From contig NW_022145528.1 in the NCBI RefSeq assembly GCF_000002235.5, positions 806,001 through 870,000 of the forward strand: a stretch of DNA of 64,000 nucleotides. The letters run 5' to 3'. Shown here piece after piece: positions 25,401-35,108 of the stretch (position 1 is the stretch's first letter; every line of letters begins with the position of its first letter). The translations under genes and the position numbers were made by a program. Below the pieces are notes generated by a model, which was not told the origin of the DNA, ran no database searches, and worked only from the letters and a program-made list of their open reading frames with translations. Source of the stretch: Strongylocentrotus purpuratus. Taxonomy: Eukaryota > Echinodermata > Echinoidea > Camarodonta > Strongylocentrotidae.

Positions 25401-28400
25401 ACCTAGGTCTATGAAACTGGACAGAGATATGTATCCATAGAAAATAATATCTTTGATTGTTCTTGAGATAACAATTTAGATAACCACAGCGTCAATTTTG
25501 AAACATATACTCTTCTTATCAGGAATAATAGATACATTCTTTAAAGGTAATACAAAGTTTTGGGAAATTATGAAAATTGGGTGGATAGTGATTCTTAACA
25601 ATTTTGATATATTTGGATGCCCCTGTGGATGTATTATAAGCACTAGAAAATTGAGCCCCTAAAACACTCCTGCTTTCGAGTAAACTTGAATAAATTTCAA
25701 ATAGCGCTTGCGGCCATACAATTGTAGCTGTGACCATGAAAATCTCAGAATATGCAGTTGTGATATATAATTTCCAAACAGAAATTGCCAATCGGTTGAA
25801 GAATCGGTCAAGAAACATTGTTTTATGGCTTAATTAATATCTTGACCTTGAGAGGGAGCTATACAACATAAAGAGTTTATTATTTACAATTTCATAACTT
25901 TAGACTCAATTTCAACCGCGACAACAATCACTGAATATTGTAGGATCGTATGCTTCCAATATGTTCATTTGAACCAAATTCATGACCCCATACCAAAACT
26001 CTGTAATACCTTGAAAGCCCCACTACACTACTTGTAGCTACTTGTGCCCTCTATATAACAAACAATGCCTAATCGGTGACCATTGGTCCCCCATGATCCT
26101 TTTTTTCTTATGTTAACTGAGAGCTGAGTTGATGAGATAACCACCTGTCCAGTGACCTTGCAGGGCGCTCTAATCCCTCCTGTTAACTACGGCAGATAAG
26201 CTTTAATGCGTAGATAAATGGATCAGCTCTCATGGAATAAAATACCAGAAAATCTAAAAAAATTGTGGTACTGTTGACAACTTTAAGACGCGTCTTAAAA
26301 CATTTCTTTTCAAAAATACTTTCCCATGTTAAAGAGAGGAGGTATGTTGGGCATACCTCACCCTCCTTATGTTACTCTATCCATCTTTCCTTCTTACTCT
26401 TTCTTACAGCACATAGGGCGTGTTTATGCTTAACTTTTTCTGGCCAGTTTTGGCATCTATTACGCTTTTAGTTTAAAACATGGTTGCGTCCATGCTCACT
26501 TTTGTAGAATCACCGAAAAACGGCGATCACGATCGCCGATTGAAACTCGTTTAAATGGGGTCAACGCACTGACCTCTAGTGGGTCTACGTAGCATGCACA
26601 GTGCAGGTTGCGAATCCAGCTGCAAGGCCAATTAAGGCCACACAGGGAGAATTGCCTGGAGGAGCCAGAGAAGTAAGCATAAACAGTACACAGTGGAACT
26701 GCGATTACGATGAGCATTTACGATGTGCGTTTCAGATCGCTCATTCTACCTTCAAAATCAAGCATAAACGCAGCCATAGAGACATATTGTGATATGCGCT
26801 ATATAAGTATGGTATATTATTAATATAAGTATGGTATATTATTAATTATTATTTCGTGTCATACCTTGCCCTTTTTCTTTTTGCTCTTCTTTGACTTTGT
26901 GACTGTGAACTCCTCCTCTACCTCCTCGGCCTTGCCCTCAGGCTCCATCGGCGCATCCCCACTTTCTGTCGGTTCCACTGCACTCTCACTCGGTACCTCC
27001 TGTGCACTGTCAGTGGCCACGCTCGGTTCCTCAGGCTTCTCGGACGGTATCGTGGATGCAAAGTCGGCGAGGGCAGCTGCAGCTGCTGCTGCTTTCTTTT
27101 TCTTTCTTGAGCTTTTGCTACTGGTGGTGGAAGGTGACTCCACTGCCGCAGGAGGGGCGGCAGCTAGAGTCTCGGGAGCTTTCTTCGCTTCTACCTTTTC
27201 CTCAGATTTCGTCTGCTCTTCAATCTCGGGAGTTTTCTTCTCTTCGACCTTTTCCACAGATTTCGTCTCTTCTTCTTCAGTCTCAGGAGCTTTCTTCGCC
27301 TCGACTTTTTCTACGGATTTCGTCTCTTCTTCAGTCTGGGTGGCAGCGTTCTGCTGACGAAATATTACAAACATATCATCACATCATACAAAAGTCAAGT
27401 ATAATGTGAAAATCTCAATATCACATTCGGAGACAGTGGATTAAGAATAATAAACTTCAAAATCTTAATCTGGCTCTAAGAAGACACAAATATTTAGTTA
27501 GCTTTGCAATCGGTGAACTGCTAGTAAAGATCTCTGTGAGGGTTTCGTCTACCAGGAGGGGGGGGGGGGGGGGGGCTTCATAACCCCCCATTGCTTCTAC
27601 CCTCTGGCCCTACGTCACAAACCCTTCTCCTTCAAATAAATATTTTCATCTCCATCAAATAAACAAAACTACCAGAACCACATGAAGACATTTCCAACGG
27701 TCTATCTAATCACATCTTCATTCCCATTCCTTTCACTCTCGATCTCTTGCTGTTTCTGTTTGGCAACACCCACCTCTGCAGTCATATTAGACTCTCCAAC
27801 AGCCGCTTGCTCGGTGGCTTTGGGGCTGCTCTGTGCACTGTCCCATGAGGCCGTCATCTTGTAAGGCCTGGGGGAGAGCCTAGCTGGGCCTTGACTGGTG
27901 ACCTCTTTGTGGCCTGCATTCTGCTTGTTCTGCTTGCGCTCCTTCTTGGAAATGGGGGTGATCCACCCTTCACCTGTAGCCAAGTATATTATCATTGGAA
28001 TGTTAACATCATGTGCAAAAGTAATTGTCACCAGGAGTACGAAATTGCTGCTTAACATACATACGTCATGTATGCAACTGTTCTGCGTAACAATCATAGA
28101 AAAACTGAACATAAATTACTTAAGGTTCAAAGCAAAATATTATATTGGACTACATTACATGTATGTAAAAAATATTTGAGGCATTTATATGTGATTTACT
28201 TCTTCTGAGAAGAAAAAAAAATGACATGTGTGTTCATGTTAATCTGTTTTGGGGTTGTTTTTTTTTGCAATATCAAAATACTTAGTAACTGTGAACTGTC
28301 ATCATTGTCATAGTATTTCTTGAAAATATTTGAGGCATTTATGTCAACTACAACTAATTGAAATAGATCTTTAATATACACTCACCCAATTCAAAACCCA

Positions 28401-31400
28401 AATGCCCCAATCTACACGTAAGGTGCATGTACAGTATGTGTACTTTTATAGCATAAAACACTAGACATCAGTGATATGTACTTTCATTGAATAAAATGAA
28501 CATTTTATATATGAGGCACTCATGGAGGTAACTGTAACTGAATTCTTGAATTCTGATATGTATGAAATTTACTTTATCAAATGAAGACCTCATGGGTAGA
28601 GCTCAAATTCAATCATTCTCAATTTCTCCTCCTCATTCATCAGTAATTTTCAACTCTTTGAACAAAGTCCTAAACATCAAAGCAACTAACTATGTACATC
28701 TTATTAGCTTCAGATTAAATACAAACAGAAAACTGTTGGAGAATATTGATGCCCTGTGGAGAATCTGATGACTCAGATTTTCCAGGAAACTTTCACGTGA
28801 AATACCGCCTTGGAATCTCTCCACCCACATACCAACCATGATAACATAAACATACTTGTTGTAACTCAAGTGATTTGTCCAAAAGAGACCAGTAATGGGG
28901 ATTCTAAGTTAATATGTACATTGTAGAGCCTGTATGTGTTGGCAGTGCACCTTGTTAAAAATGTGAAATTGAGGGGATGGACTTAGATTAGGGGCACCAC
29001 TGTGTCTCGGAGGGGGGAGGGGGGCTGGTAAAGTCAAGCCCTGCAATGACTATACAAGACAATTGTATTTTTTTTCTCTATATAGACCTATTCTTCACAT
29101 ATCCCAAACACCATCTTGAAACATTATTGATTTTTTTTCGTCTATCATTTACTCTGTTACATGTAACTATGACTGTGAAAAAAATTAATTCAATATGGAT
29201 CAACATCAATAAATACAACAAAAAGAAATACTGTGCAACACATCTACTTATCTATTACAAGTGTAAATTCAACTCGATTTGTGTTAATTATAAATTGTGT
29301 GGTGATAAAGCAACTTAGAATTGATCAATCAAAACCACCTGACTGATAGCTTTATTTTTCAAGATTAGACTGCGTAGACTTGTTTCACTTGTTAAAATTG
29401 GAATGGAAACTGGAAAGCAGCAATGCAATACTTCATGAATTGATTGTAAATATTGATCAACAAAGACAAATCTCACTTCCTGCACGGGATTCAGAAAGGT
29501 CTGCTTTGAAGCACAAGCTGGCTTAGTACATTGTCTGTTTTTTCCTTCTTCCTTTTTTTCAACACTGGGTAATACTATACACACAGCCCTAGACATAACT
29601 TTCCTCAATTTCAAACTCAAGATTAAAAGAAACAACAAGAACTGAAATACTGGGAGGCCTCAGATTTTTGCTGTTAGCACTAATAAATTTTCAAGATTTA
29701 GCCTGGTACCAAAAATAGAATATCAAATATAAAAATTGAAAATAAGAATAAAACAAAAACAAACACCTATAGCCAGGGCTTCGTTTCTGAAGGGCATCTG
29801 GATTTAATTCTAGAGTTTGTATACATAAGAGTTGAGACCGATATAACATTTTGAGGTTCTTGACTGAGATTTTAGACGCCCTTGTGTCCAAGAGTCCTGT
29901 GACATGTTAATGTTGAGCCCAGCTTTAGCTCTATATCATAATAGGCAAAACAGGGTTACAGACTTACAGCATTGTTGACTAGGTGAATTATTTCTATACT
30001 ATATTATTATATAATTATTTTTACCATTAATGTCTTCTTATCATTATTCATCATTATCATTAACAAAATACAGCATTTAAGAGCTACAATTTAATCTTAG
30101 AAGCAAATGACTGAACAACAGCATGGGATGATTTTAATCACATCTGGATATGAGATGATGAGAAGTACATTCCATCATACTAGTTTGTAATTTGTGATCA
30201 TTTCATGATAAATTTACTTTAGAATCAACACTGCTGCTACCCGACATTGTAAAGAACCATGAGTACCATTTTCCACCCCACATGCTATTACGAAGACACC
30301 CAACCCTTTTTTTAAAATCCACATCACATAATGTTGGCCCCTTGACGGATACCCAATTTTTTATATTTTTTTAGGGGAAACCAAATTTTAAATGCATAAG
30401 ATAAAGCCTGATTCTTCTTCCTCTACTCCACTAAAAGTCCTGTTCCTCTCAATCTGTCCTGTATGTTCCAAATTCTTTATACCTCCATGATTGTTCTTTG
30501 AAAGTAAAATACTTTTGCTGACGTGCATCTCAATCTACCCAATACCCAATTATGACATAAATGGCTCTATCGCCACAAATCGTAGTCCAGATGATCCTAC
30601 ACTTTACATGTATATGCTCCTGGGCCAATTACAGTCCAAGGGAAGTCCACCTTGATATTAAGTTGGTTTTAATAGAAGCAGAAAAATGAGTGAAGCAGCA
30701 AAATGAGAGGAACAGGTCAGTGATGGTTATTATTTGTGACAAGTTCACAAGCACAAATCAGTGCCTTCGACTGTAACTCACAGTAAAATAAAGGTCCTTC
30801 CCCGCGTGGGTTTTTGATAAGGGACCTGGCCTGCTCCCTGCGAAGTCGGCCCCCAAAATAGGGGGGCATCTTATACACAGGTGCGTCTTATCCACAGAGA
30901 TTTACAGTAATCTGATTTTGCTCAAACTTCCACTAAACTGCTTTCTCTCATTTTTGTGCAACTAAATATTAGGGTGTATTTCTTCTTTAAAGCCTATTTG
31001 CACTAGTTTGGCAAGGAGGGATTTAGACCTCCCCGCATGGTCACTGGCAGGTGGTTATCTCATAAAATCAGCTCTCAATCAACATAAAAAAAAGGGGACC
31101 ATGGGGGATCAATGGGTACCACTTAGGCATTGTTGGCTGTATAGAGGGCGCATCTGGCGCATCTGGCGCAAGTAGCTACAAGTAGTGCAATCCCGCTTTA
31201 AGGTTACATGTAGGTTTGGGTATGGGTTAGTCAACTCAAGGGTAAAGTGTTTAGTCAAGGATTGAAGTTACAATTTCAGTGGTTTTTCTGAATACTTGCC
31301 TCCTTCTTGCTCCTCCTTCTGCTGCTGTTTGCCAGCACCCTCGTTGGTCTTCTTCTGCTTTGCGGCACTGTTATTTGTCGTGATCTTGGGTACTGCTGGC

Positions 31401-32750
31401 TTAGCCTTCTTGGGTGAGGCATTGCTACTGCTACTGCTTGGAGATGTCTTGACTGGTGCTACTTTCTCCCGGTTCTCTTTCTGTGTTGGTACTGACCCAT
31501 TGGTACTTGCTTTCTCTGGCTTCTGTGAAGATAAAACAAGTTCAGTCTGCATGGTTAGGCTTACATTTCCCACAAGACATGCATATATTGCCTGTTTGGA
31601 GCCAGGAGGGCATTAACCCAAATATTTTACTACAGATTTAACGCCCTTCTGGCTCTGGCTCTGGCTCTGGCTCATACTGTACAATTGCATGAACAGAAGT
31701 CCAGAACTCAACTTTGTCTTTGTCTACAAGTTTTAATGTATATTTTGTCTGTGATCTCAATAACAAAGATGATATGCAGTCACAACATTCAAACTACATA
31801 CACTGTACATAAAAGCATCAGATTCTTCAGACAACTTACATATATCTTAAAGACTCTAGGTAATTCTCTGGTTTCTGCCTAACATAGAAAAATAGCCTGG
31901 AAAGAGAATAGTTATGCACTCGCGATTACTACTCGTGATACCTCACCTTCATGGCCACATACTTACTAAGGGTTAGGGTTGGTTGAATTTTAGGCCGTTC
32001 GAGGTATCGCAATCGTGAGTGCGAATCTATTCTCTTTCCTTTTTTTTTCTACTTCGGCCTTTGGGCGGAATCAGGAGAATTACCAGACTCCCATAATAAG
32101 TGGAAAGAATGTTATCCTACGATTCCCTACTATAAATTAGGTAACTGGGATCGAATGCAGCATAGCTCAAACACTCTCAGAGTCAGAGACAGAGTTACGG
32201 CCAAATTTTTTGTAAAAAATTTCTCTCACAACGAAGATTCCCGAAATTCATAACATGAAACAGATTGCGATTTTGACCATGTACATCTGCGTCAATCATT
32301 TGATATTCACTATCAGATATTGATAACACTTAAAAGTCTTTATTTGATGGAAAGATGGCTGAAAATGCCAGACATGAACAGATTTGATATCAATGAATTG
32401 AACTTTGAGTTTGAAGAACGTTATCAAGACTAACTAAAAACGAGAGCACCTGAAGAGTTCCTTTTTAACAGTAACACACCTGAGCAATGCACACTAGATT
32501 ATACATAGAATAGCATTTCACATCGTCCAATTCCAATAGCTTTAAAGTTTAGAGAGATGAATAAACATACCGAGGTCACTCTTTTTCTGCCGCGTCTTGA
32601 TTTCTTGTCATTGGATTCATCATCAAAATCGAAACTCGGTGGCTGCGGACTCGTCATGCGAAATCCAAACATGAAGACAAGACAAACGAGAACAATCACG
32701 GCTAAAACCGGGATTGTAATGTGCGGTGGAACGACGCTTTGGACATCCAT
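19352..32750 (-). CDS. MTDH: Metadherin/LYRIC-like single-pass membrane protein, 8 exons (whole gene)
   Basis: Eight minus-strand exons join in frame (32750-32571, 31522-31300, 27973-27774, 27353-26865, 24385-24253, 21365-21264, 20328-20134, 19410-19352) into about 526 residues; human LYRIC is 582. Seen: a hydrophobic membrane segment at residues about 10-31 followed by a basic cluster (KKSRRGRKR); a low-complexity Lys/Glu/Ser/Pro/Ala-rich tail; a GWITPISKKERKQ motif near residue 136; and the C-terminus DAWVEAKPVKKKKKVRKDV. The last motif parallels the vertebrate LYRIC end (W, then a KKKKK-x-R run), and the GW..ISKKERKQ motif parallels the W..KISHREKRQ segment of LYRIC. In vertebrates LYRIC sits in ER/nuclear membranes, binds SND1 and promotes NF-kB and RNA-related functions; those roles are inferred, not shown here. 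Ribosome-binding protein 1/kinectin is the main alternative, but those proteins are far longer and coiled-coil. Exon 3's 3' boundary is uncertain. Confidence 0.72.
19598..19700. repeat. G-rich tract in MTDH intron 7
   Basis: tgtgtgtgtg followed by a long G run, then gggggtagttct and gtggtggggggggggtg. It could form G-quadruplexes on the non-template strand of MTDH. Confidence 0.7.
20134..20328 (-). CDS. MTDH: MTDH-like exon 7: Pro/Glu/Ala-rich linker
   Basis: The acceptor tcatacag|GTGCACC and donor GGAG|gtaaga are phase 1 to phase 1, 65 codons. The protein segment is GAPSEPDTKAPSEPKTKAP, then Glu-, Pro- and Ser-rich sequence ending GGETG. No domain is visible. The short APSEPxTKAP duplication shows small tandem expansion inside the exon. 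Confidence 0.68.
21097..21227 (+). repeat. Interspersed repeat, copy 2 (matches window start)
   Basis: The same ordered motifs as at 1-180, ending accaagtccctttaag. It lies in MTDH intron 6, just before the exon 6 donor. Confidence 0.75.
21264..21365 (-). CDS. MTDH: MTDH-like exon 6: Lys/Ser-rich short exon
   Basis: The acceptor ttttcgctag|GAACGC and donor AGTG|gtaagt are both phase 1, giving 34 residues: TPKKSPKKSAKKSATKV followed by a PIKSSKPN segment. The repeated KKS triplets could act as a nuclear/nucleolar targeting stretch, as Lys clusters do in vertebrate LYRIC; this is inference. Confidence 0.68.
21644..21884 (-). mobile_element. Fragment of the 54-kb MITE family
   Basis: Shares catctttctgtgta-agtg, gtaactttac, caaatttcttatca-tttgatgattccagaacctt, gatcaacct-ttctgatcgattccacaac and tttctttcacaa with 54240-54430. 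It abuts the TTAA element at 21885. Confidence 0.75.
21885..23215 (+). mobile_element. 1.3-kb TTAA-flanked DNA transposon-like element with subterminal inverted repeats
   Basis: TTAA plus agtagctgagcgaagg (from 21885) at the left mirrors cttcgccaagctact plus TTAA (to 23215) at the right. A second inverted pair lies inside: cctcaagctctcacacaactctcgc at 22124-22150 and its diverged complement at 22945-22985, with gttgggcaca/gtgcccaac (22103; 22990). Inside, 22204-22503 encodes about 99 residues, MSELEEKVLLDLEFKVDG..., very acidic (DSDDDGDVGEMEERE), with no transposase motif that I recognise. The target-site type suggests a piggyBac/Kolobok-like class; this is inference. Confidence 0.6.
22120..22503 (+). 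CDS. Small acidic ORF inside the TTAA element, unknown
   Basis: The frame is open from 22120, but the better start is the ATG at 22204 (aaaATGTCC), giving MSELEEKVLLDLEFKVDG, a Gly/Ser/Asp-rich acidic stretch, an Ala/Leu part (RELAELPAAAQLPRP) and a stop at 22501-22503. It could be the N-terminal exon of a transposon protein or chance. No TATA or splice evidence is compelling. It lies antisense inside MTDH intron 5. Confidence 0.25.
   Translation: MLLKLSHNSRLHTLYVYKRHSNAKYLIKMSELEEKVLLDLEFKVDGHSSTTSGSGTGSDSDDDGDVGEMEEREQFGEDGVDAGAGQVIANQRELAELPAAAQLPRPCSTGDQSVMHPVTRVTGRGIF
23515..23765 (-). mobile_element. tRNA-derived SINE, copy 2
   Basis: The minus-strand head has box A (tggtctagtggat) and box B (ggttcaagtcc). 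The body contains ggtacccatttacctcacct and attccttgaaatgct-like sequence on the complementary strand. A G18 run (23687-23704) has expanded inside the head/body junction. It lies in MTDH intron 5. Confidence 0.7.
23812..23850 (+). mobile_element. Family 2 MITE end (left)
   Basis: ttaaaagggaagtccattctg, atattaagttgg matches the ends of the elements at 30645-30990 and 35109-35648. The opposite-facing end at 25095-25142 (ccaacttaatatcagggtgg) might be its partner or a separate insertion. Confidence 0.55.
23850..24190. repeat. GC-rich block of ACGGC/GCCGTA motifs
   Basis: About 340 bp much richer in GC than the surroundings. It is full of gccgta, cggctacc, cggccacc and ggcagcc variants, bounded by cgccgtagcaattgg at the left and ccaatagcaattatagggct (minus strand) at the right, weakly inverted. 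It looks like an old transposon, not an exon. Confidence 0.5.
24253..24385 (-). CDS. MTDH: MTDH-like exon 5: Ala/Pro/Ser-rich linker
   Basis: The acceptor atttcccatag|GCCCAGACT is phase 0 and the donor CAAG|gtaaga is phase 1. It encodes about 44 residues rich in Ala, Pro and Ser ending SPVKEKQ. The exon is identified by frame continuity and splice sites rather than family similarity. It lies between a GC-rich repetitive block (23850-24180) and the MITE-end sequence at 25095-25142. Confidence 0.68.
25095..25142 (-). mobile_element. Family 2 MITE end (right)
   Basis: cttctattaaaaccaacttaatatcagggtggacttcctcttt is the inverted counterpart of the family 2 left end. Confidence 0.6.
26015..26202 (-). 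mobile_element. TTAA-type MITE, family 1, copy 2 (inverted)
   Basis: Inverted relative to the copy at 184-369. TTGA (decayed TTAA) lies at 26011-26014 and TTAA at 26203-26206. Shared pieces include cttgtagctacttgtgccct, cagttgatgagataaccacc and ctaatccctcc. Located in MTDH intron 4. Confidence 0.65.
26225..26830 (+). mobile_element. Non-LTR retrotransposon 3' fragment interrupted by a TIR element
   Basis: 26239-26330 translates as WNKIPENLKKIVVLL and TTLRRVLKHFFSKIL. This is the typical end of a CR1/Jockey-like reverse transcriptase ORF (W-N-x-[LI]-P-x-x-[LI] ... F-K-x-x-L-K-x-x-[LF]-F). The 3' tail gatatgcgctatataagtat lies at 26793-26812. Between them, ggcgtgtttatgcttaact (26418) and agcataaacgcagcc (about 26761-26775) are inverted, suggesting a later TIR insertion. 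A broken relic, not functional. Confidence 0.6.
26865..27353 (-). CDS. MTDH: MTDH-like exon 4: tandem acidic/basic repeats
   Basis: The largest exon, 163 residues, phase 0 at both ends (gtcag|CAGAACGC ... GGCAAG|gtatga). It opens with three tandem repeats of about 18-20 residues of the type ETKSVEKVEAKKAPE, then an Ala/Pro/Ser region, a basic-plus-alanine block (SRKKKKAAAAAAA), an acidic Pro/Glu-rich part, and ends with SKKSKKKKGK. No folded domain is recognisable; the composition suggests a disordered, multivalent tail. The reverse strand is also open here, a shadow of the biased codons. Confidence 0.78.
27774..27973 (-). CDS. MTDH: MTDH-like exon 3: conserved GWITPISKKERKQ motif
   Basis: The acceptor ggctacag|GTGAAGGG starts in phase 1 and gives EGWITPISKKERKQNKQN, the segment most like the LYRIC W..KISHREKRQ motif. 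The 3' end given here uses GAG|gtgggt (phase 0). The frame stays open to a second possible phase-0 donor, GAT|gtgatt, at 27714. That would add 20 charged residues (VGVAKQKQQE...) that look coding, so both ends may be used or the longer one may be correct. Confidence 0.65.
30645..30990 (+). mobile_element. Family 2 MITE, short copy
   Basis: aagggaagtccaccttgata at the left, and gggtgtatttcttctttaa after ctgctttctctcatttttgt at the right, are the two ends of family 2. The middle (acctggcctgctccctgcga) is unlike other copies. It shares TTAA at 30987-30990 with the next MITE. Confidence 0.65.
30991..31196 (+). mobile_element. TTAA-flanked MITE, family 1, copy 3
   Basis: Exact TTAA at 30987-30990 and 31197-31200. 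Terminal sequence agcctatttgcacta at the left mirrors tagtgcaatcccgct at the right. It abuts the right end of a family 2 element, sharing the TTAA. Located in MTDH intron 2, about 100 bp 3' of the exon 2 donor in transcription sense. Confidence 0.75.
31300..31522 (-). CDS. MTDH: MTDH-like exon 2: Ser/Lys/Pro-rich linker, ends at a GC donor
   Basis: The acceptor ttatcttcacag|AAGCCAGAG opens in phase 0 and the exon codes about 74 residues: KPEKASTNGSVPTQKE, then a Ser run and a Lys/Gln/Glu-rich end. No GT donor keeps the frame. The sequence GAG|gcaagt is a classic GC-type donor, ends the exon in phase 1, and joins exactly to exon 3 (g+gt = Gly). Using the nearby gtattc instead gives an immediate stop after joining. 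Confidence 0.72.
32571..32750 (-). CDS. MTDH: MTDH-like exon 1: N-terminal membrane anchor
   Basis: This exon encodes residues 1-60. A short polar N-terminus is followed by a hydrophobic run (IPVLAVIVLVCLVFMFGF), then Pro/Asp-rich residues and the basic stretch KKSRRGRKR. The start is the first ATG in the open frame, in a fair context (caacATGG). The donor is TCG|gtatgt in phase 0; an in-frame gtgacc 9 bases upstream is a weaker donor. The topology implied by the flanking basic residues is a short lumenal N-terminus and a cytosolic C-terminus. Confidence 0.75.
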
Positions 32751-34727
32751 GTTGGGTTATCAACCGTCACCTAAAACTCGTGAAATTCGTAGTCATTTAG
32801 GAGTTCGTTTTCGTTTTCAAGTTCACCAGCTGTTCACAAGTTTCATTCGTGTCACTGCATGATTTTTAGCGTGCACAACATAAATGGCCGATTTTGTACA
32901 CGTACGTACGTAGTGACGCACAAACTAGATTTGTTCCAGTCGTTTGTAATATCTATAAACTCAGCAATTATTTTCTTTTTCAATTGAATTTAACTCTTAT
33001 CTATTTTGTACAGGCATAAACATTAAAATAGTTCTTAGTTTTATTCAATATCCACTTATGATTGTATCCTTCCCTTCAAATGTATTTTAATTTTAATCAC
33101 AATAAACAAAAGACTTGAACGAAGCTATCAATTACATCCTCCGCAGCCACGTAAGCGTAACATTTGCGATGTTATTGATACATCCACGCTGAGTTTCGAG
33201 AAATTGCGAAATAATAATTCGCAATAATAGAAAATCTTGGTTTAAGGGGCTTTCGATGGAGTGGTGCATGTAGGCTCAAAAGCTAAGGGGAGGGACACCG
33301 CCCCCCCCCCCCCCCCACACCCCTGCATAGACACGCGTCCCTCCAATCCCGGCGGATTCACCCTTGACCATTGTGGAAGCCTTTGAAATTAGATGAGGGC
33401 GATTAATTCCCGAGATCTTAGCTAGAAGATTAACATGGGGGGAGGGGGGGGGGGTATACTCACACATTAAGACATACGAGGTGTGCCGCTTTATCAAATG
33501 GGTCATTTTTCACACAAAAATCCCTTAACAAGGGTCCCATTTTTAACCCCAAAAAAATCCCTAGACATGGGTCAATTCAGCATCAAAATTGTAAAAAATG
33601 GGCTTATTTCGAGAATAATCCCCCAAAATGACCCTTAAAACAAGCGCGTAGCTAGGATTTTATTTTAGGGGGGCGGTAGTGAGCACGCAAAGCGTGCGAA
33701 TCACTTAAAGAGGGGGGGGTGGAGTGCAGGGAGGGGGAGTTTCCCCCCTCTTGCGCGAAGCGCAGAAGCTTTGAAAAAAGACGATTCGTTGTACCTTTCT
33801 CGACCCTTAATCCTTATCTGAATTCATTTTCCTCCCCTCCCGCGCAAAGCGCGGAAATTTGAAGTTTCATTAATTATTAGAGAAAGAAGACGACTCGAAG
33901 TACCGTTCTCGACTCTTAATCCTTGTCTGAATTCAGCCCCCCCCCCCCCCCCCCCCTCTCCTTGTCGATGCTGAGCTTTAGAGAGAAAAAAAAGAATTTC
34001 ATATCTTGATCATAGTGAATCAGGGCGTTAAACAGGGACATGGGGTCGGCAAACAGGCGGTTAATTGCTCCCTTTTCATTGGAAGTAGAGAATACATTTC
34101 GAATGCCTCCAATCAAAGCGCCCTTCCCCCGGTCCGCCTAGTGAAAAAAAATGACAATCGAACTGAGCTAATAAGGCTCACAGTCACAGAGAACTATATT
34201 CATGCATTTCTGCTTTCCCCAAAGCTTTTGGGGAGAAACAAAATTCAAAACTTAAAGAACTATTGGTCGAACTTTTAAAACCAACTATATATAGAGCGAC
34301 AATAAATATATCTGTCATAACCAAAAAGGTATTCAGTTCTATCTTATCACGCTTGTGATTTATGAGCTCTCCATGATGCATGAGAAGATAGTTATAACCT
34401 AGGAATAAAATGACTTTGTTTGAATAAATCAACTGAAATCACCAAACTGGGAGTGAGTGACGTAGCTATAGAGCATGGAAGCACGTGCCACTCGCTCCCC
34501 CCCCCCAAAAAAAAAAAAATCGAGGGTGAAAATTAAAGAAAAGAGAGACTAGGGAACCCAGAGAAAAAGGGACGAGAAAGAAAATGTCTGGACCATCTCA
34601 CGTACTTGCTCTCGGGGCGCTAGCCTCCCCTAAAAAAAGGAGTTGATTCCCCTCCCAATTTTTCTTAATTATTCTAGCACGTGTATAAAATAAATGCAAA
34701 ACCCTCAGTTCCCCCATCCCCTATCAA

Positions 34728-34945
34728 AGTCAGGGGCGGATCCAGCCGGCGGCAGGGGAGGGGGCCAAAGAGGGGGCCCAATTCGTGAGAAAATATTTGG
34801 TGGCGAAACAGCCAGTCGGTGAATAAGCGGGGTAGTGAGCACTAATTTTTATGTTGCCCTCGAAATTTTAAAAATCGCACCCTACCCCCCCCCCCCCCCC
34901 CCGTCCTTGAGCACCAGGGGAGGGGTACTGGATCCGCCACTGCCC
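34728..34945. mobile_element. 218-bp MITE with ggggcggatccag ends
   Basis: caggggcggatccagccggc at the left and actggatccgccactg at the right are inverted. The inside has G-rich and C-run sequence. A related lone end, cagtggcggaaccagggg, lies at 36246-36263. Confidence 0.7.
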
Positions 34946-34998
34946 TAAGTCGCATCCTACAAATTAGTTCCATAGAACCTCGCCTTGGAAAAAAAAAA

Positions 34999-35075
34999 AA
35001 TAAATAAATAAATAAAAACGTTACTTATAAAGCGCTTACCACCGAAGTCTCTAAGCGCTATACACACAAAATAGA
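34999..35075 (-). mobile_element. SINE tail fragment
   Basis: aaataaataaataa then cttataaagcgcttaccacc and tctctaagcgctatac resemble the 3' part of the SINE copy at 58025-58100. Confidence 0.5.
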
Positions 35076-35108
35076 CTGATATACAATTACATCTTATACA
35101 CAACTTAA

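Larger units (their letters stand above)
27354..31299 (-). other. MTDH introns 2 and 3: mostly unrecognised DNA
   Basis: Apart from exon 3, this contains a G20 run (27559-27578), a duplicated aaaatatttgaggcatttat (28167-28186 and 28322-28341), and the family 2 and family 1 MITEs near its right end. 28200-30640 shows nothing else that I can support. Confidence 0.5.

Noticed and set aside
26866..27357. Long plus-strand ORFs opposite MTDH exon 4
   Set aside because: They are antisense shadows of the biased Lys/Glu/Ala codons; the minus frame has splice sites at both ends and joins to neighbours.
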